IMG/VR virus record: IMGVR_UViG_3300017917_002108
Location: 62,001 to 126,000 of that record
Direction: 5' to 3' (one strand)
Length of the DNA: 64,000 nucleotides
DNA from: a virus
In this document: piece after piece, positions 24,027-31,877 of the stretch
How the letters are laid out: the number at the start of each line of letters is the position of its first letter
Position numbering within the stretch: the first letter of the stretch is position 1
Translations under genes and position numbers: made by a program
The notes under the pieces: generated by a model
What the model was told of the DNA's origin: nothing
Database searches by the model: none
The model's input: the letters and a program-made list of their open reading frames with translations, nothing else

Positions 24027-24376
24027 GTGGTTATGGACAAGCGATAGGTTATACTAATCAGGCAAAAGTGTCTGCGATTAGACCTGCTCGTAAAGTGAGG
24101 AAACAAAAAGTGAAACTTACATTGAAACAACGATTTCGCAATTGGTTAAATGACACTGAAGAGGCCGATGTTCCTCAATTAGTAGAGTCAGATAGATTGT
24201 CTAGTGAAGGTATGCGTCTGCAGGTTCATAGAGCCAATGGCGGTTATGTTATAGAAACTCGTCACTATGACCATCAAAAAGATCGACACTATAATAATAT
24301 CCATATCATCACAGACAGCGACGATCTAGGAAATAAATTAGGTCAAATCATAATGATGGAGGCATTGAAGCGATGA
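24023..24376 (+). CDS. Small basic hypothetical protein
   Basis: The ATG at 24023 overlaps the previous stop (ATGA) and gives 117 residues. The N-terminal half is strongly basic (RPARKVRKQKVKLTLKQRF); the C-terminal half is a small alpha/beta domain (GYVIETRHYDH, NIHIITDSDDLG). No known family. Confidence 0.62.
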   Translation: MSGYGQAIGYTNQAKVSAIRPARKVRKQKVKLTLKQRFRNWLNDTEEADVPQLVESDRLSSEGMRLQVHRANGGYVIETRHYDHQKDRHYNNIHIITDSDDLGNKLGQIIMMEALKR

Positions 24377-24576
24377 AAGAATTTACAGTAAAAGAAAATC
24401 AGGGTTTTAGATTACGTGTAAAGAGTTGGAAGTGTCTCAGTCCTTCTAATCTAAATAGCATCGAATTTATAAATGAATCTCTAAACGAAGAGGGAGAAGT
24501 AACAACTGCATCAACATATAATTTCTTTATGGATGACATAGAAATCAAAACTCTGTGCGAAGGAATGCTTAAGTGA
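24373..24576 (+). CDS. Small hypothetical protein
   Basis: A 67-residue soluble protein overlapping its upstream neighbour by four bases (ATGA) and its downstream neighbour by four (GTGA). Nothing in the sequence identifies a family. Kept because it tiles exactly with the surrounding genes. Confidence 0.58.
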   Translation: MKEFTVKENQGFRLRVKSWKCLSPSNLNSIEFINESLNEEGEVTTASTYNFFMDDIEIKTLCEGMLK

Positions 24577-24968
24577 TTATCAGACAAGATGTACGCCCAC
24601 ATAAAATGATTTGGGTGACCTTTCGAAAAGAAGGTATCCACAAATATCCGGCAGCCGCAACAGATCCTAATCTAGCAACAGGAGATGAATATGATGTTTC
24701 GTTTTTGGCTAATCCTCATCGCCATATTTTTCACTTTAGGGTTTGGCTTAGTGTCACCCACAATGATAGAGATGTGGAATTTATACAATTCAAGCGATGG
24801 CTCGAAAAACTGTATTCTAGCAACGAAGGTGTACTGTCGCTAGATTATAAAAGTTGTGAGATGATGAGCGACGATTTATATGCTCAGATTCACGCAAAGT
24901 ATCCAGATCGTGAGGTTTGGATTGAGGTCTCCGAAGACGGAGAAAATGGTTCGTTTATCAAATACTAA
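24573..24968 (+). CDS. Conserved hypothetical protein (GTG start)
   Basis: The frame opens at GTG 24573, which overlaps the previous stop (GTGA) as in other junctions here. The 131-residue product has Trp/Phe-rich strands (MIWVTFRKEGIHKYPAA, HIFHFRVWLSV) and a helical middle, then REVWIEVSEDGENGSFIKY at the C-terminus. The HKYPAA segment with a later FHFRV strand resembles small phage proteins of unknown role. No membrane segment. Confidence 0.6.
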   Translation: MIIRQDVRPHKMIWVTFRKEGIHKYPAAATDPNLATGDEYDVSFLANPHRHIFHFRVWLSVTHNDRDVEFIQFKRWLEKLYSSNEGVLSLDYKSCEMMSDDLYAQIHAKYPDREVWIEVSEDGENGSFIKY

Positions 24969-24981
24969 TAAGGAAATAAAA

Positions 24982-25236
24982 ATGGCTCGTAACTACAAGG
25001 ACATCGATTATTTTGCAAGTCGTCCTGATGTTGTGAAAGTCTGGGATGATCTAGACGCCTATCTCGACTATTGTCGATTTGAACTCTGTGAGTTCAACCC
25101 TGCAGATCTTTATCGTAAGGATTCTGCTAATTACCAATCTTACCTAGCAAGTAAGCGACCACGTAGGCCATATCAAGGTAACAAGCCTCGCTGGGATAAC
25201 AACGGAAGACGCAATGGTCAAAGTTTTTCTCGTTGA
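24982..25236 (+). CDS. Small conserved phage protein
   Basis: ATG 24982 follows AAGGAAA. The 84-residue product has a helical, acidic first half (KVWDDLDAYLDYCRFELCEF) and a basic, Arg/Asn/Gly-rich tail (RPYQGNKPRWDNNGRRNG). I know the pattern from T4-like aquatic phages but no function. The tail could bind nucleic acid. Confidence 0.68.
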   Translation: MARNYKDIDYFASRPDVVKVWDDLDAYLDYCRFELCEFNPADLYRKDSANYQSYLASKRPRRPYQGNKPRWDNNGRRNGQSFSR

Positions 25237-26314
25237 TCTAGAAGCTGTTGAAACAAGGTACACAGGCGAGTGGAAAAACCACTTGCCTGCCCTGTTAAGA
25301 AAGAGAGGACACGATGTTCAAATTATCTCTGGTCCTACGGACATTCCTAGTGCCACTACTCCTGGCGCCTTTCTTAATTTTGGCGGGACTAATATCTATA
25401 AGTCTAGCCAAGTTGAGCAGATGGGCCGTTTATTTTGTGACGGAGCCATTCATCCCGGCGATCACTTTATTTTTACTGATGCTTGGCATCCTGGTATCAT
25501 AAATCTAAAGTACATGAGTGAATTACTTGGCATTCCTGTCAAGATTCACGCACTATGGCATGCCGGTAGTTATGATCCCCAAGACTTCTTAGGACGACTC
25601 GTTGGCAACAAGCCTTGGGTGAGACATGCTGAGAAATCTTTCTTTTCAGCTATCGACTATAATTATTTTGCCACAAATTTTCATATCGAACTCTTTGTGA
25701 GAAATTTACTCAACGACGGAACCTGTGAAAATCCATATCTCAACGAGGATCTAGAAGAAATCATCGACGGAGGGTGGCCAAATATTGTAAGAAGTGGATG
25801 GCCGATGGAATATATGGCAGATGCATTAGCCATGTATAAAAATATGCCGAAGCGAAATCTAATACTTTTTCCGCATAGGCTGGCTCCTGAAAAACAATTA
25901 CCGATATTTCAAGATCTAAAAGAGCATCTTCCTCAATATGAATTCAAAATCTGTCAAGAATATCCTTTGACAAAAAATGAATATCATAATATGTTAGGAG
26001 AAGCTAAATTAGTGTTCTCAGCTAATCTACAGGAAACACTAGGTATCAGTTGGTATGAAGGTGCTCTAGTAGATGCTATCCCAATGGTTCCGAACAGACT
26101 CAGCTATAAAGAAATGGCTTTGGACACATTTGTTTATCCCAGCGAATGGACTGAATCTTTCGAAGCATATACCGTATACAGGAAAGAAATCTGTCATAAG
26201 ATAATCCAGTATATGGAAAATTATGAAAAATTTTTACCAAGCCTAAATAAACAGGTAGATATATTAACTAAAAATTTCTTTAGTTGCGATAATCTATTAG
26301 AGATGTTAAAATAA
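25214..26314 (+). CDS. GT-B glycosyltransferase-like protein
   Basis: The protein has 366 residues. The N-terminal domain is Rossmann-like (VFLVDLEAVETRYTGEW, then HFIFTDAWHPG). The C-terminal domain begins near LILFPHRLAPEKQLP and has the GT-B donor-site pattern SANLQETLGISWYEG...IPMVPNRLSY. The N-terminal part overlaps the previous gene by 23 bases. Phage glycosyltransferases of this type modify DNA bases or surface structures. Position next to dpdA and folE makes a DNA-base substrate conceivable, which is inference. Confidence 0.8.
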   Translation: MVKVFLVDLEAVETRYTGEWKNHLPALLRKRGHDVQIISGPTDIPSATTPGAFLNFGGTNIYKSSQVEQMGRLFCDGAIHPGDHFIFTDAWHPGIINLKYMSELLGIPVKIHALWHAGSYDPQDFLGRLVGNKPWVRHAEKSFFSAIDYNYFATNFHIELFVRNLLNDGTCENPYLNEDLEEIIDGGWPNIVRSGWPMEYMADALAMYKNMPKRNLILFPHRLAPEKQLPIFQDLKEHLPQYEFKICQEYPLTKNEYHNMLGEAKLVFSANLQETLGISWYEGALVDAIPMVPNRLSYKEMALDTFVYPSEWTESFEAYTVYRKEICHKIIQYMENYEKFLPSLNKQVDILTKNFFSCDNLLEMLK

Positions 26315-26349
26315 TATGTCATCCACGACTATAACTCGGAGAATAACAA

Positions 26350-27183
26350 TTGACAAAATTCATACCAGATCCTGTGCTTAACACAGAGATTAACAGAGAA
26401 TTTAAAAAAGATGAATACGAGCCGCTAGGCAAACCGGTATATGTAAAAAAAGAAACTGCTCTAGATGCTATGGCAGGTGATGGTGGATATGAAGAAGCAT
26501 ATCTCGGTGACCATTTGCGTTTTAAAATGAAACGTGAAGGTAAGCGTTTTTGGGCCGGTGACAACATCAGTGACTTTTTACGCGAAGGTGATAAAGAGCG
26601 TCTAATCGACGAAGCAACAGAGGCATTTGAACTAGTGCTTGATCGTTTACTGATTGATCGAGAAAACGATCCCAACAGCAAAGGTACAGCACGTAGATTG
26701 GCTAAGATGTATTTTAATGAAATCATGTCAGGAAGATATGATTCTCTACCGGACGCAACTGCGTTCCCTAATGATACCGAGGAAAGATATGAAGGCATGT
26801 TGGTTGTTCGTAGTGAGTTGCGTAGTATGTGCTCTCATCATCACCAGCCCGTGGTTGGTGTTGCTTATATTGGCATTATTGCCGCTAGTAAACTTATCGG
26901 CCTATCTAAGTACACACGTATCGCACAGTGGTGTGCAAGACGTGGTACTCTCCAGGAGGAGCTTTGTAATGATATTGCTAGGGAGATCGAACGTGCCACA
27001 GGAGCCAAAGACCTAGGAGTCTATGTTCAGGCCACACATGGTTGTTGCGAGAATAGAGGTATTATGGCACATAGTAGTCTAACACAAACTACTGTGTTAA
27101 AAGGCGCCTTCAAAGAAGATGCAGGTACAAAGAAAGAATTCTTTGATAATATTAAAATGCAACAGGAGTTTGCCCCAAGATGA
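26350..27183 (+). CDS. folE: GTP cyclohydrolase I (FolE-like)
   Basis: TTG at 26350 is the most likely start, since CGGAG sits eight bases upstream and no ATG precedes the conserved region closely. The C-terminal 200 residues carry the GTP cyclohydrolase I pattern: MCSHHHQPVVGVAYIG (Cys161, His163-165) and ATHGCCENRGI (Cys232, Cys233, matching the second zinc cysteine and catalytic region). The enzyme converts GTP to dihydroneopterin triphosphate, the first step toward queuosine-type 7-deazaguanines. A 70-residue N-terminal extension is longer than usual. In this operon it should supply DpdA. Confidence 0.9.
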   Translation: MTKFIPDPVLNTEINREFKKDEYEPLGKPVYVKKETALDAMAGDGGYEEAYLGDHLRFKMKREGKRFWAGDNISDFLREGDKERLIDEATEAFELVLDRLLIDRENDPNSKGTARRLAKMYFNEIMSGRYDSLPDATAFPNDTEERYEGMLVVRSELRSMCSHHHQPVVGVAYIGIIAASKLIGLSKYTRIAQWCARRGTLQEELCNDIAREIERATGAKDLGVYVQATHGCCENRGIMAHSSLTQTTVLKGAFKEDAGTKKEFFDNIKMQQEFAPR

Positions 27184-27383
27184 GAAAAGAAATGATCGGT
27201 GTTTTGAAACAACATTTTGAAGCACATATTTTAAAACACAAAATGAATGTAGATATTATGCTAGGCAACCCTAGAGCTATTCCAGAACATACAGATCTTA
27301 TGGATGCTATAGAAAAAGAAGTTGCACAGATTGCCGAGTACATGGATAAACTAGAAGTAATGGAAAAGTACTTTAAGGATTAA
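27180..27383 (+). CDS. Small helical protein
   Basis: A 67-residue helical protein overlapping the folE stop by four bases (ATGA). It has the pattern LKQHFEAHILKHKMNVDIML then PEHTDLMDAIEKEVAQIAEY. Similar short proteins are common in T4-like phages; no function is known to me. Confidence 0.62.
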   Translation: MRKEMIGVLKQHFEAHILKHKMNVDIMLGNPRAIPEHTDLMDAIEKEVAQIAEYMDKLEVMEKYFKD

Positions 27384-27385
27384 TC

Positions 27386-27604
27386 ATGGCCACTGCAAAA
27401 GACCTAATGGATAATCTTATATATAGAGCTAAAAACATTCAAGAATTTATTGTAGAACGAGAGTGGGAGTTGATTCCCAGCGGAGTGGTAAGATATAATA
27501 TTCAACATACCCAAGGCGAACTAGCTAGAATTTTCGTTCATGCAATGACACAAGATGAAGCAGAAAGATTAGTCGATGATTGGTTCGAAGAGGCAGAAGA
27601 ATAA
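27386..27604 (+). CDS. Small hypothetical protein
   Basis: A 72-residue acidic protein two bases after the previous gene, with its TAA overlapping the next ATG (TAATG). A central WELIPSGVVRYNIQH segment suggests a short beta hairpin between helices. Not recognised. Confidence 0.6.
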   Translation: MATAKDLMDNLIYRAKNIQEFIVEREWELIPSGVVRYNIQHTQGELARIFVHAMTQDEAERLVDDWFEEAEE

Positions 27605-28029
27605 TGCGATTCTTTTCTCCTCTACGCGATGACCTTATGGTCCAACAACAAGTAGATGATGCATGGCAACATTTTGTAGGTGTCATTATGCTCAATCAAA
27701 CAGGAAGGAAGGCAGTAAAGACTACACTTCCAGAATTCCTATATTGGTTTCCTACTCCTCATTCTTTATTACAGGCCAACGAAGAATTCGTAAAAAGCAT
27801 AATCGCTCCATTAGGTATGGTCAATATAAGATATAAGAGATTAAGAGGCATGTCCGAAGATTATCTATTATGGAATGGTGATAACGCTACCAAATTATAC
27901 GGTATCGGAAAATATGGCAGTGACAGCTATGAAATATTTTTCAAAGAAAATTACAGCGTAGAGCCAACAGATAAAGAACTTAAGCGATATCTTAACGAGG
28001 AGATCTTCAATGTTGTTAAAGTTACTTGA
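27604..28029 (+). CDS. HhH-GPD DNA glycosylase (EndoIII/MBD4-like)
   Basis: The ATG at 27604 overlaps the previous stop. The 141-residue protein has the compact HhH-GPD fold: FVGVIMLNQTGRKAV at the start and a helix-hairpin-helix LYGIGKYGSDSYEIF (Gly100 to Asp107). The catalytic Asp is at position 123 in PTDKELKRYL. KYGSDSY and the following residues resemble vertebrate MBD4, which removes T or U mispaired with G. The lysine used by bifunctional EndoIII at the hairpin is not visible, so it should be monofunctional. No 4Fe-4S cluster motif is present. Base excision near a base-modification set is suggestive. Confidence 0.85.
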   Translation: MRFFSPLRDDLMVQQQVDDAWQHFVGVIMLNQTGRKAVKTTLPEFLYWFPTPHSLLQANEEFVKSIIAPLGMVNIRYKRLRGMSEDYLLWNGDNATKLYGIGKYGSDSYEIFFKENYSVEPTDKELKRYLNEEIFNVVKVT

Positions 28030-28480
28030 AAGATTAGGTCGAAAACGAATCATATTTGATCGTGTGCATAACGAACCGTATCTAGAAAGATATTATCTCT
28101 TTTTAAAAGAGCGTGAACGTTTTCCCTTTAATGTATTCTTGCATAAGTTCTTAAAGGGAGATCCAGACGATGTCCATGATCATCCATGGCCATACGCAAC
28201 ATTGATATTGAAAGGTGGGTATTATGAATGGGTTCCACAGTTTGATGATCAAGGCCTTAAATCTTGTGAGGTGCGAAAGTGGCGCGGTCCTGGTCATTTT
28301 CGTATATGTAGTCCTAACTCGTATCACCGCATTGAGCTTAAACCTGGCGTAACTGCATGGACATTGTTTATGCCTGGTCCTCACAAACGTGATTGGGGAT
28401 TTCTTGTAAACAACAAATGGATACAACACGAACAGTATCTAAAGGAGAGATATGAACAAGCTCGTAATCGACCAGCGTGA
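28010..28480 (+). CDS. Cupin-fold phage protein
   Basis: The 156-residue protein has a DVHDHPWPYATLILKGGYYEW motif characteristic of a cupin metal site (two His in HDH plus a downstream Glu) and a C-terminal GPGHFRICSPNSYHRIEL strand with a third His. Cupins of this kind are widespread in phages with no assigned substrate. It starts after GAGGAGA and overlaps the glycosylase gene by 20 bases. Confidence 0.75.
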   Translation: MLLKLLERLGRKRIIFDRVHNEPYLERYYLFLKERERFPFNVFLHKFLKGDPDDVHDHPWPYATLILKGGYYEWVPQFDDQGLKSCEVRKWRGPGHFRICSPNSYHRIELKPGVTAWTLFMPGPHKRDWGFLVNNKWIQHEQYLKERYEQARNRPA

Positions 28481-29036
28481 ACTTCAAGGACTGGTTGCAA
28501 AAATATGTAGAGACATAACACAAAGTAATTGGAAACCAGATTATATCGTAGGAATCACTCGTGGTGGGCTGATTCCTGCTGTCATGATCAGTCAATATTT
28601 GAATATTCCAATGTGGACTCTTAATGTCAGTCTCAGAGACAACAACGAAGGCGAAAGTAACCTATGGATGGCCGAAGATGCTCTCGGACCTAATAGTAGA
28701 GATAGATTCATAGACGATCCAGACGATGTTGCAGGTGTCTTGAAGGCTGCAAGCGAGTTATTAGAAGCTGGCACATTCAAAGAAATATTATTAGTAGACG
28801 ATATCAACGACACAGGCTCCACATTTAATTGGATTATAAACGATTGGAAATCTAGTTGCTTTCCCGAAGATCCAGCTTGGGATGAAGTTTGGAATCAAAA
28901 TGTTAGATTCGCTGTTTTAATAGATAATCTTTCCAGTGACTGTGAATACAGTATGGATTATGTGGGTAAAGAAATTAATAAATCGGAAAACAATGTGTGG
29001 GTAGATTTTCCATGGGAAGAATGGTGGACAAAATGA
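28452..29036 (+). CDS. Type I phosphoribosyltransferase
   Basis: The 194-residue protein has the PRPP-binding motif ILLVDDINDTGST (Asp116, Asp117) and an early VGITRGGLIPAVM loop, as in hypoxanthine/guanine-type phosphoribosyltransferases. It joins a base to PRPP to make a nucleotide, so it could recycle bases from degraded host DNA. An AAGGAG ribosome binding site lies 4 bases before ATG 28452, inside the preceding gene. Base specificity cannot be read from sequence. Confidence 0.87.
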   Translation: MNKLVIDQRELQGLVAKICRDITQSNWKPDYIVGITRGGLIPAVMISQYLNIPMWTLNVSLRDNNEGESNLWMAEDALGPNSRDRFIDDPDDVAGVLKAASELLEAGTFKEILLVDDINDTGSTFNWIINDWKSSCFPEDPAWDEVWNQNVRFAVLIDNLSSDCEYSMDYVGKEINKSENNVWVDFPWEEWWTK

Positions 29037-29416
29037 TTAAAGTAGTACAAGAACAACCAAATGATATCGATGAATCTAAGGCCCCTTGGACTGAACTTGT
29101 TGAAGAAGATTATCATGTGAAAGTATTTCAAGACAAATATCCAGTCACTGAAGGTCATCTATTATTTGTGCCTAAATATAACACAGTACATGTTCTAATG
29201 GATGCTATGGAAGATGCTGTAAGATATGGATTACAAAAAGTAGAAACCAAAGAGTGGGATGGGTTTAATCTAGGTATCAACATAGGACAAGCAGCAGGTC
29301 AAACTGTTGGTTGGCCGCATGTTCATCTAATTCCAAGACGCCAAGGCGATATGGAAGATCCCACAGGTGGTGTCAGACATGTAATACCAGAAAGAGGTAA
29401 TTATAGAAAGTGGTAA
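29033..29416 (+). CDS. HIT-family hydrolase/transferase with altered first His
   Basis: ATG 29033 overlaps the previous stop. The 127-residue product shows the HIT layout: TEGHLLFVPKYN near the middle and GQTVGWPHVHLIPRRQGD at the C-terminus. In the histidine triad, the usual first His is replaced (Trp94 in GWPHVH), leaving His96 and His98. Related HIT proteins with PWLH-type motifs exist, so this need not be inactive. HIT enzymes cleave nucleotide conjugates. In this operon a nucleotide-salvage or repair role is likely. Confidence 0.83.
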   Translation: MIKVVQEQPNDIDESKAPWTELVEEDYHVKVFQDKYPVTEGHLLFVPKYNTVHVLMDAMEDAVRYGLQKVETKEWDGFNLGINIGQAAGQTVGWPHVHLIPRRQGDMEDPTGGVRHVIPERGNYRKW

Positions 29417-30249
29417 TGAACAAAAGAACTTTATTCATCGGTGATAGTCATACTATGGGGTATAAATCTGTTCCGGATAAAAATGGGCTGGGCAGTTTTA
29501 CTCAATGGAATGATAATAACTATGCAGAAATTTATTCAGAATACAATAAAAAACCTGTAGTCATCTATGCTTTATCGGGAGCAACAAATAGATTGTATAC
29601 CGATTGGCTAAAGTCTATGTTTGAAAAGTACGATGACATTGACGATGTGTTTATATGCCTTTCATCGTTTAATAGATTTATCATTGCCATTGATGATTTA
29701 ACTAACGAAGAAACTCTGCCCATTGATTGGTTTCAATACAAACTTGATAATTCAACAGATACTGTACATAGGTATATGGATGGCATAGTAAGAGACAAAA
29801 CTATGCAACTGTTGAATAAATCAACTTTTGCAGATTATGATAATTTTCCAGGAATAGAATTCAGTGGAGAAGATGGATTAATCACCCCCGATATAAGAAA
29901 ACATACCTATATGCAGGTTAAATTGTTTTTTGAACTAAACACATATCTCGAAAAGAGAGAATTTTTGAATAGTGTCTATACCTGGGATAATATTTGCAAA
30001 GATCACGGTGCTCAGCTCCATTTGTTCAATTTTACTAATAGATTAAAATTTCCCAGCGATTTAAGCTATTACGGGAAACTCAAAAATACTAAAGTAGCTA
30101 CTAAGACTGTAGAAACCTTTTTATCAGGCCTAGGAATAAATCATAAAGATTATTTAATAGAAGATAAAGAACATTACAATACCGAATATCATGAGTTAGT
30201 GGCAAAAAATTATATACCATGGTTAAAAACATTAAAAAATTACTCATAA
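29416..30249 (+). CDS. SGNH-hydrolase-like protein (first of a pair)
   Basis: ATG 29416 overlaps the previous stop (TAATG). The 277-residue protein begins with block I of SGNH hydrolases (LFIGDSHTMGYKS, nucleophile Ser) and ends near a His-containing HYNTEYHELVAKNYIPW segment that could hold the catalytic His. Blocks G and N are not clear. SGNH enzymes remove acyl groups from sugars or lipids. It is followed by a second protein with the same start motif. Confidence 0.7.
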   Translation: MNKRTLFIGDSHTMGYKSVPDKNGLGSFTQWNDNNYAEIYSEYNKKPVVIYALSGATNRLYTDWLKSMFEKYDDIDDVFICLSSFNRFIIAIDDLTNEETLPIDWFQYKLDNSTDTVHRYMDGIVRDKTMQLLNKSTFADYDNFPGIEFSGEDGLITPDIRKHTYMQVKLFFELNTYLEKREFLNSVYTWDNICKDHGAQLHLFNFTNRLKFPSDLSYYGKLKNTKVATKTVETFLSGLGINHKDYLIEDKEHYNTEYHELVAKNYIPWLKTLKNYS

Positions 30250-30812
30250 CTGGAGATAGTTTTGCTGCTGTTTGGCCGGATTCAACTAATGGTTGGGTTA
30301 ATCTATTGGCGAGAGAATATGAAGTTTGCAATCTGGCTAAAGCAGGAGTTGGCGAATATAAGATCCTAAAACAAATAGAAAATATCAACATAAACAATTT
30401 CGATTGTGTGATCGTAAGTCATACCAGCCCTAGTAGAATTCATACTAAAAATCATCCTTTGCATACCACAGGTTTTCATAACGAATGTGATCTAATAGTC
30501 ACAGATTTAATGGCACATTGGAATCCCTTGAATAAAAATTTATCAGGGGCCAAATCATTCTTCAAATACCACTATGACGAACAATATCAGTTAGATATCT
30601 ATAAATTGTTGAGGACCAAAATAAATGATCTAATAAACATACCCTATATTAGTGTCTCCCATGTAGAAATAGCTAATCAATTACGAATTGAATCTCGGCA
30701 TATTGATTTCAGTGACCTCTGGAAAACAGAAAGAGGTAATGTGAATCACTACACTGACGCAGGGAATAAAATTGTTTACAATCAAATTAAAAATATAATA
30801 GAAACCATATGA
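30219..30812 (+). CDS. SGNH-hydrolase-like protein (second of a pair)
   Basis: The 197-residue protein has LLITGDSFAAVWP as block I and a Ser-Pro-rich SHTSPSRIH segment that may hold block III, with a C-terminal NHYTDAGNKIVYNQI giving a DxxH-like ending (Asp and His reversed, HYTDAG). It overlaps the first SGNH gene by 31 bases. Substrates unknown. Confidence 0.7.
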   Translation: MVKNIKKLLITGDSFAAVWPDSTNGWVNLLAREYEVCNLAKAGVGEYKILKQIENININNFDCVIVSHTSPSRIHTKNHPLHTTGFHNECDLIVTDLMAHWNPLNKNLSGAKSFFKYHYDEQYQLDIYKLLRTKINDLINIPYISVSHVEIANQLRIESRHIDFSDLWKTERGNVNHYTDAGNKIVYNQIKNIIETI

Positions 30813-31009
30813 ACGATATACATGTAAATTGGAATCCTAAAAAAATCGATCATCTAGGATGGAACGAAATATGTTGCAGAATAACAGAACAATTTGGTCT
30901 CCCCGGAGATCGGTATGTGACTGAGGTCAGCGAAAATTATATGAAATTTAAATTTAGAGATGACCAAGATAGTCTGATGTGTAGGATGCTGTTAAGCGAA
31001 TACCTATGA
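30809..31009 (+). CDS. Small hypothetical protein
   Basis: A 66-residue protein in an ATGA junction with the preceding gene and overlapping the next gene by four bases. It has a central CCRITEQFGLPGDRYVTEV segment and a C-terminal YMKFKFRDDQDSLM strand-helix pattern. Not recognised. Confidence 0.58.
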   Translation: MNDIHVNWNPKKIDHLGWNEICCRITEQFGLPGDRYVTEVSENYMKFKFRDDQDSLMCRMLLSEYL

Positions 31010-31245
31010 TAAAATTTATTTTAGGATTCTTAGCTGCATGTTTGATTTGGGTTTGGGTATTGTCTAATGTTGATATACCCACATATAAAATCTATGACTG
31101 TGGTATGGCAGAATGGCATCCTGATACACCTCCCGAAGTGAAAGAAGAGTGTAGGAAAAGACGTTATCAAGAATGGATCAATCGACATGAAAGACAAATT
31201 AAAACACGCATACATGCAGACAGCATTTATTTTTTCAAGACTTAG
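31006..31245 (+). CDS. Small protein with N-terminal membrane anchor
   Basis: The 79-residue product has one hydrophobic segment at residues 2-19 (IKFILGFLAACLIWVWVL), a signal anchor, followed by a short Cys-containing periplasmic-type region (YDCGMAEWHPD, EVKEECRKRR). The C-terminus overlaps the dCMP deaminase gene by 59 bases, so its last 20 codons may be fortuitous. No family known. Confidence 0.55.
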   Translation: MIKFILGFLAACLIWVWVLSNVDIPTYKIYDCGMAEWHPDTPPEVKEECRKRRYQEWINRHERQIKTRIHADSIYFFKT

Positions 31246-31714
31246 TCATGCTCGTAGATTACACGTTGGCGCTATCATTGTAAAGGATGATAGGATTATT
31301 TCTATTGGGTATAACGGCATGCCAGCAGGATGGGACAACGATTGTGAAAATAAAGATTATATGTCTAGTGATGCTGGTGGTTGGCTTGATCCTGATGAGA
31401 TAGAAGAACGCTGGCCTTATCAAGAACAGCAACTTCCAAAAGATTCTAATATATGGAGACGATATGCTCTCAAAACTAAACCGGAGGTATTACATGCTGA
31501 AACGAATGCGATCGCTAAACTTGCTAGAAGCACTGAGTCTGGGCTCAATGCTACTATGTTTATTACTCATAGTCCTTGCCTTGATTGTGCAAAGCTCATT
31601 TATCAAAGTGGCATTAATGCTGTCTATTATGCTCATGCTTATCGTAACGAAGATGGAATATCGTTCCTCAAAGCATCGGGAGTAGATGTTGAAAAATTGG
31701 ACGTTAACAGTTAA
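31187..31714 (+). CDS. cd: dCMP deaminase
   Basis: The 175-residue protein has the complete zinc site: HAE in VLHAETNAIAK (His103, Glu105) and PCLDC in SPCLDCAK (Cys131, Cys134). GYNGMPAGWDN is the substrate-binding stretch of T4-type dCMP deaminases. The enzyme turns dCMP into dUMP for dTTP synthesis, and in T4 it is part of the nucleotide-synthesis complex. Its start lies inside the previous gene, and its end overlaps an AbrB-like gene by 29 bases. Confidence 0.92.
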   Translation: MKDKLKHAYMQTAFIFSRLSHARRLHVGAIIVKDDRIISIGYNGMPAGWDNDCENKDYMSSDAGGWLDPDEIEERWPYQEQQLPKDSNIWRRYALKTKPEVLHAETNAIAKLARSTESGLNATMFITHSPCLDCAKLIYQSGINAVYYAHAYRNEDGISFLKASGVDVEKLDVNS

Positions 31715-31877
31715 CGACGACGGAGTAATTGTTCTTCCAGATGATCTGTTAACAGACCTAGGATGGACAGAAGGGGATACTCTTAAATGGATTGACAATC
31801 ATAATGGTTCGTGGAGTATTGTCAAGGAAGAAGACTTGACAAACTTTATTAAAAAAGGTATAATAAGTAATGAGTAA
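31686..31877 (+). CDS. AbrB/SpoVT-type swapped-hairpin DNA-binding protein
   Basis: The 63-residue product starts inside the dCMP deaminase gene. Residues 6-40 follow the AbrB/MazE swapped-hairpin pattern: NDDGVIVLPDDLLTDLGWTEGDTLKW. The rest is a short Trp/Ser/Glu-rich tail. Proteins of this size and domain are usually dimeric transcription regulators or antitoxins. No toxin-like neighbour is seen; the next gene is QueE. It may regulate this operon. Confidence 0.78.
   Translation: MLKNWTLTVNDDGVIVLPDDLLTDLGWTEGDTLKWIDNHNGSWSIVKEEDLTNFIKKGIISNE

Noticed and set aside
26350-26355. TTGACA at the folE start as a -35 promoter box
   Set aside because: No -10 hexamer at proper distance. The TTG is explained as the start codon with CGGAG upstream.
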